DNA of 18,303 nucleotides from Clostridiales bacterium (lineage in GTDB: Bacteria > Bacillota > Clostridia > Peptostreptococcales > Anaerovoracaceae). The notes under the pieces are model-generated. The model had not been told where the DNA came from, made no database searches, and saw only the letters and a program-made list of their open reading frames with translations. The position numbers were made by a program, and so were the translations under genes. Every line of letters starts with the position of its first letter. The stretch's first letter is position 1. The stretch spans positions 1-18,303 of the forward strand of contig WRFF01000012.1 of NCBI GenBank assembly GCA_009778945.1, given 5' to 3'. Below are positions 7,771 through 14,514 of the stretch, piece after piece.

Positions 7771-8532
7771 CTATTGTTTTGGCCGTGAAAGCTCCAGCGC
7801 GGAGAACACTTCGCCGATGGGCTTTCGGATGACGAGGCCGGCGCGGCTGTCCGCGCCGGTTTCTGTGAGATTGATCAGCACAAGATGTTTGCCGCGGTAA
7901 TAATTCAGAAAGCCGGCGGCGGGATAGACGACAAGCGAGGTGCCGCCGACGATCAGAAGACCGGCGTCTGTGATTGCATTCACGGCGCCGTTTACCACTC
8001 CGCCGTCCAGCCCCTCTTCATACAGCACGACATCCGGCCGCACCATGCCGCCGCAGCGTGCGCAGCGGGGCACAGGCCCCGGCGAATTCAGAATATACGC
8101 GAGGTCGTACCGCGCACCGCAGTCCAGACAGTAGTTACGGTGTACCGAGCCGTGCAGCTCATAGACGCGCGACGATCCCGCGGCCTGATGCAGGCCGTCG
8201 ATATTTTGCGTCACAACACACACGTCTTTGCCCGCTTCCCGCTCAAGCGCCGCGATGCCGAGATGCGCCGCGTTCGGACGCGCATTCGGATAAATCAGAT
8301 TTTCTTTATAGTAACGATAGAAGGTCTCCGGATCGCGCAGAAAAAACGAATGCGAAATGATCTGTTCCGGACTGTAGCCATATTCCTGCCGCGCTTTGTA
8401 CAGCCCGCTCTCCGAACGGAAATCCGGGATACCGCTCTCGGTCGAAACACCCGCGCCGCCGAAAAACACGATGGCCCGCGCGCTGTCTATCCACTCTTTC
8501 AGTTTTGCGATTTCAGGTTCGGGGGTTTTCAC
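7771..8532 (-). CDS. Sir2-family NAD-dependent protein deacylase (sirtuin)
   Basis: Removes acetyl or other acyl groups from protein lysines using NAD+, releasing nicotinamide and O-acyl-ADP-ribose, in the cytosol. The Rossmann-fold signature GAGVSTESGIPDFR spans 26-39, TQNID 108-112 and the catalytic His127 is in ELHGS. A structural zinc site is formed by Cys135/138 and Cys157/160, followed by GGTSLVVYPAA (196-206). The length of 253 residues is normal. The start is GTG with a near-perfect AGGAGG just upstream, which overlaps the stop region of hypA. The gene is thus translationally tied to the end of the ech-hypA operon. Target proteins cannot be predicted, but the location suggests a link between NAD+ state and hydrogen metabolism (inference). 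Confidence 0.94.
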   Translation of the reverse strand: MKTPEPEIAKLKEWIDSARAIVFFGGAGVSTESGIPDFRSESGLYKARQEYGYSPEQIISHSFFLRDPETFYRYYKENLIYPNARPNAAHLGIAALEREAGKDVCVVTQNIDGLHQAAGSSRVYELHGSVHRNYCLDCGARYDLAYILNSPGPVPRCARCGGMVRPDVVLYEEGLDGGVVNGAVNAITDAGLLIVGGTSLVVYPAAGFLNYYRGKHLVLINLTETGADSRAGLVIRKPIGEVFSALELSRPKQ

Positions 8533-8541
8533 GATCCCTCC

Positions 8542-8889
8542 TCAGGCCTCTTCGATCTCAATCTCTTCTATATAGAATTCCCTGCCGGTTTCCGTCGGCT
8601 CGCCGTCCGCGCCGCAGATGGGGCATGCGAAGCTGAACGGCGCGCGCTCAAATTCCGTACCGCAAACAGGACAGCGCAAACGCGGTTTCACCGTCGTGAT
8701 ATCGAGCGCCGCGCCCTCGCAGAGGGTACCGCGCGCGATGATGTCGAAATACATCTGAATCGACTCCGGGATGTATCCGGATCGTTCGCCGACCACGAGC
8801 GAGATGCGCGAAACGCGCGCGGCGCCGGCCTCCCGCCCTTGCCGCTGCGCGATTTCAATGATGCTTTCCGTGATCGGATACTCGTGCAT
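8542..8889 (-). CDS. hypA: Hydrogenase maturation nickel metallochaperone HypA
   Basis: Delivers nickel to the [NiFe] hydrogenase large subunit during maturation, normally together with HypB. The protein starts with the family's MHE, in which His2 is a nickel ligand. It carries the zinc site Cys73/76 and Cys89/92 as two CPxC pairs, and at 115 residues has the usual length. It begins 15 bp after echF and ends 9 bp before the sirtuin start, so it belongs to the ech transcription unit. The ribosome binding site is weak: AAGGG lies rather far from the ATG, so coupling to echF translation is likely. No hypB-F genes are in the window and must be elsewhere. The C-terminus is acidic (EEIEIEEA). Confidence 0.95.
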   Translation of the reverse strand: MHEYPITESIIEIAQRQGREAGAARVSRISLVVGERSGYIPESIQMYFDIIARGTLCEGAALDITTVKPRLRCPVCGTEFERAPFSFACPICGADGEPTETGREFYIEEIEIEEA

Positions 8890-8904
8890 CGCGCGGCAAT
8901 GCCC

Positions 8905-9270
8905 TTATTCTTCTTTCGGTTCGGCTTCTTTTTCCGGCTGTACGAACGTATCCGTAACCTTCTGCGCGTCCGGCGCCGTATATCCCGCCATATTGGTCAG
9001 GCATTTTTTCGGGCAAACCTCCACACAACAGGAACACTGGATGCAGCCCATGCGCTGAATCGCCCAGCTCTTCGCCGCACGATCCACCGTGATCGCGTCC
9101 GTCGGGCATTTCTTTGAGCAGATGCCGCAGAAAATGCAATCTTCGATTTCGATCTCAATATGCCCGCGCGTGCGCTCTTTCCAGACCGCCGGTACGATTG
9201 GGTACATCTTTGTCGCGGGTTTCCTGAACAGGCTCCCGAGCACCATTTTTCCGATTTTAAGTCCAGCCAT
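8905..9270 (-). CDS. echF: Ech hydrogenase subunit EchF, two [4Fe-4S] ferredoxin-like protein
   Basis: Electron-transfer subunit, homologous to NuoI, that passes electrons from reduced ferredoxin toward the hydrogenase core. It has two classic CxxCxxCxxxCP motifs: Cys45/48/51/55 and Cys76/79/82/86. In the second motif an extra cysteine at 81 gives CSCC. The length of 121 residues is typical. It starts 9 bp after echE ends. The C-terminal 14 or so residues form a charged tail rich in Glu and Lys with no predicted cofactor role. Confidence 0.93.
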   Translation of the reverse strand: MAGLKIGKMVLGSLFRKPATKMYPIVPAVWKERTRGHIEIEIEDCIFCGICSKKCPTDAITVDRAAKSWAIQRMGCIQCSCCVEVCPKKCLTNMAGYTAPDAQKVTDTFVQPEKEAEPKEE

Positions 9271-9279
9271 GGCGCTCGC

Positions 9280-10362
9280 CTACCTTTCCGTACAACTGAT
9301 ACAGGGATCGATCGTGAGCACAAGGATCGGAACGTCCGCGAGCTCGCATCCCTGCAGGATCTTCACAAGCGGGGGGACATTGGCGTTCGTAGGTGTGCGC
9401 ACGCGTATCCGGTCCAGGAATTTCTGTCCGCTTCCCTTGGAATAATAATATGCTTCGCCGCGCGGCTGCTCAATGCGGCCGACGAATTCGCCCGCGGGAT
9501 TTTGCCCCTTGATCTCAATCGCGACGTCTCCGTCCGGAATCATTGAAACGCATTTTGCGATCAGGTCGATCGATTGGAAGACCTCGCGTATGCGTACCTT
9601 GCAGCGCGCGTAGCTGTCCCCTGTCTCTTCAAGGCAGGGTTCGAAGCCAATCTCGCCATAGACGCCGTGCCCGTCCAGGCGCACGTCGTTGTTCACGCCG
9701 GACGCCCGCGCCATCGGTCCGACCGCGCCGAGTTCGAACGCCTCCTCTTTTGTCAGCACGCCGACGCCGACAAGGCGGCTCTTCACCGTATCGTCGTCCA
9801 AAAATACATCCGCCAGCTCGTGCAGTTCTCCTTCGATGCCGCGCAGAGTCTCCTCCATCTTTTTCAGCATCTCGTTCGGAATATCCTTGCGCATCCCGCC
9901 GACCTTGCAGATCGAAAAGATCACGCGTCCGCCGGTCGTTTCCTCGAAGAGATCAAGCACCGTCTCGCGCAGCCGCCAGGAATGCATGAACAGGCTTTCA
10001 AAGCCGAAGCCGTCCGCAAGACAGCCGAGCCACAGCAGATGGCTGTGCATACGCCCGAGTTCGTGCAGGATCGTGCGCAGGTATTCGGCGCGCGGCGGAA
10101 CCGAGACGCCGAGATTGCCCTCTATCGTCTTGCAATAGCCCCATCCGTGCCCGAAGCTGCAGATGCCGCAGATGCGTTCGATCACATAGACCATCTCCGG
10201 CCACTCGTTTTTATCTACAAGTTTTTCAAGGCCGCGATGGATATAGCCGATCGAAGGGATCGCCTCGACGACCGTTTCATCCTCGATAACAAGATCGAGA
10301 TGGATCGGCTCCGGAAGCACCGGATGCTGCGGCCCAAATGGGATAACCGTCCTCTTTGACAT
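9280..10362 (-). CDS. echE: Ech hydrogenase large ([NiFe]-binding) subunit EchE
   Basis: Catalytic subunit, homologous to NuoD and the [NiFe] large subunit, that carries the Ni-Fe centre for H2 formation or oxidation. The N-terminal motif RICGIC places Cys65 and Cys68, and the C-terminal DPCISCTER places Cys354 and Cys357, giving all four metal ligands. The protein ends at that motif with no cleavable C-terminal tail, as described for several group 4 enzymes such as CooH, so no maturation peptidase would be needed. The ATG overlaps the echD stop as TGATG, and GGAGGTGA lies upstream. The length of 360 residues is normal for the family. Confidence 0.95.
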   Translation of the reverse strand: MSKRTVIPFGPQHPVLPEPIHLDLVIEDETVVEAIPSIGYIHRGLEKLVDKNEWPEMVYVIERICGICSFGHGWGYCKTIEGNLGVSVPPRAEYLRTILHELGRMHSHLLWLGCLADGFGFESLFMHSWRLRETVLDLFEETTGGRVIFSICKVGGMRKDIPNEMLKKMEETLRGIEGELHELADVFLDDDTVKSRLVGVGVLTKEEAFELGAVGPMARASGVNNDVRLDGHGVYGEIGFEPCLEETGDSYARCKVRIREVFQSIDLIAKCVSMIPDGDVAIEIKGQNPAGEFVGRIEQPRGEAYYYSKGSGQKFLDRIRVRTPTNANVPPLVKILQGCELADVPILVLTIDPCISCTER

Positions 10363-10793
10363 CAGGCTTCACCTCCTTCCGCTTCGGATGAGACGCCATC
10401 TTCCGATGGCGCAGCTGCTTTTTCACCCCCGCCGAATTTCGGATTCCATGGCGTTTCCCGTGCGATTTTGTAGAAAGCGCCTCCGTAATCAAGCGAAAGA
10501 TTGCGGAATGTGATGCCGAACAGATCGTGCATCTCATTTTCATAAACAAACGCGTACGAATAGATCGGCGTAATGCTTGGAAGTTCGGGCGCCGCCGCGT
10601 CCACAGTGAGCTTTTCATTCCGCAGCACATTGTCCTTCTCAAACGAATAGAGCAGTTCAAGCTGATCCCCCAGGAGTGTCGCGCAAGCCTGGCCGAGCCG
10701 ATATCCGGCGGTACGCAGTTCCAAGGCAGTCTCGAGAAGCTCCCCGGGTTCGATCAGCAGGAATTCCTGTATCAAATCTTTTCGTTCCGTCAT
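10362..10793 (-). CDS. echD: Ech hydrogenase subunit EchD (NuoC-like)
   Basis: Small hydrophilic subunit homologous to NuoC, part of the peripheral arm and without its own cofactor. The family signature is visible as YENEMHDLFGI (84-94), close to the E..YDLFGI pattern of NADH dehydrogenase 30-kDa subunits. It overlaps echC by four bases (ATGA), and GAGGAGG lies ahead of its ATG. After about residue 120 the chain becomes a low-complexity Gly/Glu/Ser/Ala tail, absent from the core family fold. Confidence 0.9.
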   Translation of the reverse strand: MTERKDLIQEFLLIEPGELLETALELRTAGYRLGQACATLLGDQLELLYSFEKDNVLRNEKLTVDAAAPELPSITPIYSYAFVYENEMHDLFGITFRNLSLDYGGAFYKIARETPWNPKFGGGEKAAAPSEDGVSSEAEGGEA

Positions 10794-11350
10794 TTCGCCG
10801 CCTCCTCTTCCGCTTCGCTCCTGTCTTTTGCGCCCTCCGCATCTCCGTTCTCTATGTCGCCTTTTTCGGCATAGGAAACGGGGTCGAACAGGTACGCGCC
10901 GGACACATCCGGATCCGTTTCCCCGGATGCAAGCGCCGCTTGTTTTTCGGCGAGCACGCCGAGCCCCTTCACAACGCCGTCGATGATGGACTCGGGGCGC
11001 GCCGCGCAGCCGTGGACATAGACGTCCACCGGAATCACCCGGTCCACGCCGCCGGCGATATTATAGCATTCCTTAAAGACGCCGCCGTTTGCGGCGCAGA
11101 CACCGATTGCCACGACAATTTTCGGGCTCGGCATCTGGTCGTAGATCTGTCTGACGACAGGAATATTTTGTGCGTTTACAGCGCCCGTAATCAGGAGGAT
11201 ATCCGCGTGTTTGGGATTTCCTGTATTGATGATCCCGAAACGTTCCACGTCGTACATCGGCGTCAGGCACGCGAGCACCTCGATATCACAGCCGTTGCAA
11301 CTGGAGCCGTCGTAGTGGATGATCCACGGAGATTTCGTGATAGCAGCCAT
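10790..11350 (-). CDS. echC: Ech hydrogenase small subunit EchC (NuoB-like, one [4Fe-4S])
   Basis: Carries the proximal [4Fe-4S] cluster that relays electrons to the Ni-Fe site in EchE. The four ligands are visible as Cys18 and Cys21 (SSCNGC), Cys85 (GVCAANGG) and Cys115 (HGCAARPE), the NuoB/group 4 pattern. AAAGGAGG lies ahead of the ATG, 13 bp after echB. The conserved domain ends near residue 140. The remaining 45 residues include a strongly acidic, Glu/Ala/Lys-rich tail from about 162, longer than needed for the fold. Confidence 0.94.
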   Translation of the reverse strand: MAAITKSPWIIHYDGSSCNGCDIEVLACLTPMYDVERFGIINTGNPKHADILLITGAVNAQNIPVVRQIYDQMPSPKIVVAIGVCAANGGVFKECYNIAGGVDRVIPVDVYVHGCAARPESIIDGVVKGLGVLAEKQAALASGETDPDVSGAYLFDPVSYAEKGDIENGDAEGAKDRSEAEEEAAK

Positions 11351-11363
11351 CGCCGCCTCCTTT

Positions 11364-12290
11364 CTACTGATACTGCGAAGCCATCCAGAGATAGCCGCGC
11401 AGATAATATAAAACGAAGAGATTGCCGCCGCCGAAGATCAGCGTGATGATCCATGCCGACTTCAGGGTGAACTGCCATTTCATGCGCGCGCACACATTGT
11501 CGATGAGAATCTCGACGAAATAGACGACAATCACGACGACGATGCCCACGATGACCATCAGCCACGACCCGTTCGTGAAGAACAGGAAGACGAAACCGAG
11601 CAGCATGATGTTTTCATACCAGTGGGAGATCTCAAGCTGTGCGAGCGTGCGGCCCGAGAACTCCGTTGTCAGGCCCTTGACCAGTTCCTGATGCGCGTGG
11701 TGCGACATCGAAAGATCAAACGGCGACTTGCGAAGCTTGATCGTGAGAACAAAGACAAGGCCGATGAAGAGCCCCGGCATATACTGGATTGACAGGTACG
11801 GGCTTGTCAGTATCGTCGCCGAATTGAAACTGCTGTTGACCATGAAGAAACCGACCGCTGTGAGCAGCACCATCGGCTCGTAACTCATCATCTGCAAGAG
11901 TTCTCTCTCCGCACCGATCTGTGCGTACGGCGAATTTGACGAATAACCCGCGATTACCAGGAAAATCGAGGCTGTCGTCAGCGTGAAGATCACCATAAGC
12001 AGATTGAAGCCGAAGAAGAAGAACGACCCCGCGATGATCATGAAGATCAGGCAGCACAGTACATAGAAATCCTGCGCGCCCGTACGCACCGTGACCGGCT
12101 CCTTCTTCCAGAGTTTCGCAACGTCGTAAAACGGCTGCACGATCGGCGGCCCGACGCGCCCCTGCATCCGGGCCGTGACCTTACGGTCGATCCCGGCGAT
12201 GAGTCCGCCGGCAAACGGCGCGAGCACCAAATAGAGCACGAGGCTCAATACCTGAAAGAGGCTGATAGTATCTCCGTAAAATACAAACAT
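11364..12290 (-). CDS. echB: Ech hydrogenase membrane subunit EchB (NuoH-like)
   Basis: Integral membrane subunit homologous to NuoH/complex I subunit 1 that docks the hydrogenase arm to the ion-pumping arm. Several hydrophobic helices are visible. The signature RMQGRVGPP (41-49) followed by QPFYDVAKLWKKE, the GAERELLQMMSYEP loop (127-140) and the TTEFSG loop (208-213) are family hallmarks. The frame is open further upstream, but I choose the ATG at 12290: it is preceded by GGAGGAGG at the right distance, overlaps the echA stop by one base (TAATG), and gives a 308-residue protein of normal size. The upstream extension is Arg-rich and just echA in another frame. Confidence 0.94.
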   Translation of the reverse strand: MFVFYGDTISLFQVLSLVLYLVLAPFAGGLIAGIDRKVTARMQGRVGPPIVQPFYDVAKLWKKEPVTVRTGAQDFYVLCCLIFMIIAGSFFFFGFNLLMVIFTLTTASIFLVIAGYSSNSPYAQIGAERELLQMMSYEPMVLLTAVGFFMVNSSFNSATILTSPYLSIQYMPGLFIGLVFVLTIKLRKSPFDLSMSHHAHQELVKGLTTEFSGRTLAQLEISHWYENIMLLGFVFLFFTNGSWLMVIVGIVVVIVVYFVEILIDNVCARMKWQFTLKSAWIITLIFGGGNLFVLYYLRGYLWMASQYQ

Positions 12291-14356
12291 TATGCGGCAC
12301 CTCCTCCGGCCCCGCCGGACAACAGATATTGACCGAGCGCCGTAGCTGCGTAGATATAGTAGGAAAACACAAGCACGAGGACTGCGCTTGTCACGATAAC
12401 GCCGATGCGATTCATCAATTTCTCCGGGAATAAATCCTCGAAATACCAGTTGCGCAGCGTAACCGGCACGTCCTTTTGCATGGATCCTACATAGGTAAGG
12501 TCGTCGCCTTCGTTGAGGCCCGCCATATACAGCGGCATCACGCGTTTGCGGTTTGACCCGTACAGCAGCAGCACGAGCACGATGACCAGCACGACAAGGC
12601 ACATCATCACAATCATATCGCTGCTCTGCAGCGCGACAAAGACATTCTCGGCAACCGAAGAGAAGGTCACGCCGAGGTAGGGAACGATCATACCGCCCGA
12701 GAAGAACGGGAAAGTGATCGCGACGATGAGCGTGAACGCGGTGAACAGGCCGGTGATCGCCATTTCGGTGCGGTTCACGCCGGTTTCGATACTTGTACGG
12801 TTCGCGACGATTGCCGTCAGTTTACCGAGCCATTTCGTCCAGTAAAACAGCGTAACCGCAGAACCGAAGATGACCGCAAGCAGTGCCCAGAGTACGCCGC
12901 TGTCGACGAACGCCTGCATGGCCGCCCATTTGCTGATGAGCATTCCGAACGGCGCAAGGAACATGCCCGAGACGCCGACGATCATAAAGAGCGCCAGCCG
13001 GGGCATCCGTCCGAAGAGGCCGTCCATATCCTCGATGTCGCGGCTTCCGATGCGATGTTCCGCCGTGCCGACGCAGAGGAAGAGCAGGGACTTGGTGACC
13101 GCGTGAAAGATGACGAGCATGATCGCGCACCAGACCGCTTCCGCCGTACCGACGCCCGCACAGGCCACAATGAGGCCGAGGTTCGCGATCGTAGAATACG
13201 CGAGCACGCGTTTCGCATTGGACTGCGAAAGCGCCGAAAACGAAGCAAACAGGAAAGTAGCGCCGCCTACGATGATGACCATAAAGCCCGGCCCGATTGC
13301 AAACAGTCCCGAAATACCAAGGCAGGGCGCGAGTTTGATGATGAGAAAAACGCCTGCCTTGACCATCGTCGAAGAATGCAGCAGCGCCGAGACCGGCGTC
13401 GGGGCGACCATCGCGCCAAGCAGCCAGCTTTGGAACGGCATCTGCGCAGCCTTCGTCAGTCCTGCGAACGCAAGCAGGCCGATGATGGTGTCAAAAACCG
13501 GATCGCCGCCCTGGCCCGCCGCTTTGATCTGCGTGCCGATATCAAGCAGGTTCGAAAGTTCAAAATTATGAATGGCGGGATGCATGCCCATCATGATGAT
13601 CGCCGCTACGAAAGCGCAGCCGCCGATCAGATTCAGGATCACGGCCCGGAAGGAATTGTTCACGGCCTCCGGCGTCCTCGTGAAACCGATCAGCAGGAAA
13701 GAGCAAAGCGTCGTAATCTCCCAGAAGAAAAACATCCAGATGAGATTGTTCGAGACAACGATGCCCACCATCGCAGCCAGGAAGAGGAAGAGCAGGAAGA
13801 AGAACCAGGGCCTCCGGTCCTTCTCACCGGCCGCATGGCGCTGAAAATCCTTCATATAGCCGAGCGCGTAAATACAGATGCCCGAGCCGATGATGCCGAT
13901 AATGAGGATCATGATGAGTGAGAAATTATCTAAATAAAGATAGTTCTTCGCCGCCGTATTCGCCGCTTCGATCGCGTACCCCTTGGATAATTCAAACCAC
14001 AGGATCGCGGCTTCCTGAATGATCGCGAGGACTATGGCAAGTATCTTCTTATACTTGATTCCGAGAACGATGATGGCAATCGACATGATTGCGCCGATCA
14101 CCGTCATGGCTACGCTCACGCCAGCCGCGGCGTTTTCGGTCGCGATCTGGACACCGCCCAACTTAAACGTGCCCGGCGACTGCCACAATTCATGAATTAT
14201 GCCTCCGTGATTTCCGATAGCGAGCACTATGGAAAGCGCAGCGATCGCGATACCGGCGCCGATCACGATGGGCGCCCGGATGGAATCGGATTTCACGGCA
14301 AGAAGTATGCAGGCGACGACCAGCGGCAGTACGATCAGCAATACTACAATGCCCAA
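12290..14356 (-). CDS. echA: Ech hydrogenase antiporter-like membrane subunit EchA (NuoL-like)
   Basis: Large membrane subunit homologous to NuoL and Mrp antiporter subunits that carries out H+ or Na+ translocation driven by ferredoxin oxidation. Of 688 residues most are hydrophobic, with about 15-16 likely helices. Key charged residues of the family are present: Glu213 in FFWEITT, Lys302 in GLTKAAQMPF, and His327/Lys333 in the APTPVSALLHSSTMVKAG segment. The start is TTG, with GGAGG 7 nt upstream. It is the first gene of echABCDEF-hypA-sir2, whose order matches known Ech operons. A strong hairpin sits immediately upstream of its ribosome binding site. Confidence 0.94.
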   Translation of the reverse strand: MGIVVLLIVLPLVVACILLAVKSDSIRAPIVIGAGIAIAALSIVLAIGNHGGIIHELWQSPGTFKLGGVQIATENAAAGVSVAMTVIGAIMSIAIIVLGIKYKKILAIVLAIIQEAAILWFELSKGYAIEAANTAAKNYLYLDNFSLIMILIIGIIGSGICIYALGYMKDFQRHAAGEKDRRPWFFFLLFLFLAAMVGIVVSNNLIWMFFFWEITTLCSFLLIGFTRTPEAVNNSFRAVILNLIGGCAFVAAIIMMGMHPAIHNFELSNLLDIGTQIKAAGQGGDPVFDTIIGLLAFAGLTKAAQMPFQSWLLGAMVAPTPVSALLHSSTMVKAGVFLIIKLAPCLGISGLFAIGPGFMVIIVGGATFLFASFSALSQSNAKRVLAYSTIANLGLIVACAGVGTAEAVWCAIMLVIFHAVTKSLLFLCVGTAEHRIGSRDIEDMDGLFGRMPRLALFMIVGVSGMFLAPFGMLISKWAAMQAFVDSGVLWALLAVIFGSAVTLFYWTKWLGKLTAIVANRTSIETGVNRTEMAITGLFTAFTLIVAITFPFFSGGMIVPYLGVTFSSVAENVFVALQSSDMIVMMCLVVLVIVLVLLLYGSNRKRVMPLYMAGLNEGDDLTYVGSMQKDVPVTLRNWYFEDLFPEKLMNRIGVIVTSAVLVLVFSYYIYAATALGQYLLSGGAGGGAA

Positions 14357-14381
14357 AATATTTCCTCCTTACTTAAAATAA

Positions 14382-14424
14382 TTAAAATTGCCTGCCGGGA
14401 TTTTTCCCAGACAGGCAATTTTAA
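14382..14424 (-). terminator. Strong hairpin between the permease gene and echA
   Basis: A perfect 13-bp inverted repeat TTAAAATTGCCTG/CAGGCAATTTTAA (14382-14394 and 14412-14424) has an additional inner GGGA/TCCC stem. On the minus strand it is followed by TTTTAATTATTTTAAG, so it can act as a Rho-independent terminator for the permease transcript; the outer A/T pairs make it potentially bidirectional. Only 25 bp separate it from the echA start, so an ech promoter must lie upstream of or within it. It could then also serve as an attenuator in the ech leader. Confidence 0.75.
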
Positions 14425-14514
14425 CATTATTTTTATTGAATATCCATATAAACGCTTTTCATATTATGTATAATCTTTTATTTTGTTTGTTTGCACAAAT
14501 TTTGTGTGATCCTT
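14425..14514 (-). promoter_or_regulatory. Possible ech promoter and operator region
   Basis: This 90-bp AT-rich stretch lies between the permease stop and the hairpin before echA. It contains the near-perfect palindrome CACAAATTTTGTG (14494-14506), starting 9 bp downstream of the permease stop. On the minus strand it then has TTGTGC followed by TTATAC and CATAAT boxes, at spacing looser than ideal. A regulator binding site is possible, but the palindrome does not match Rex (TTGTGA..TCACAA) well and no regulator gene is in the window. Confidence 0.35.

Noticed and set aside
7885..9117. 410-codon plus-strand frame opposite sir2, hypA and echF
   Set aside because: Arg/Ala/His-rich composition typical of an antisense shadow in GC-rich DNA; it overlaps three well-identified genes.
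12291..12602. N-terminal extension of EchB from an upstream start at 12602
   Set aside because: The extension is Arg-rich, lies wholly within echA, and the ATG at 12290 has a strong ribosome binding site and gives the family's normal length.
13055..13921. 288-codon plus-strand frame inside echA
   Set aside because: Highly charged shadow of a membrane protein gene, with no recognisable domain.
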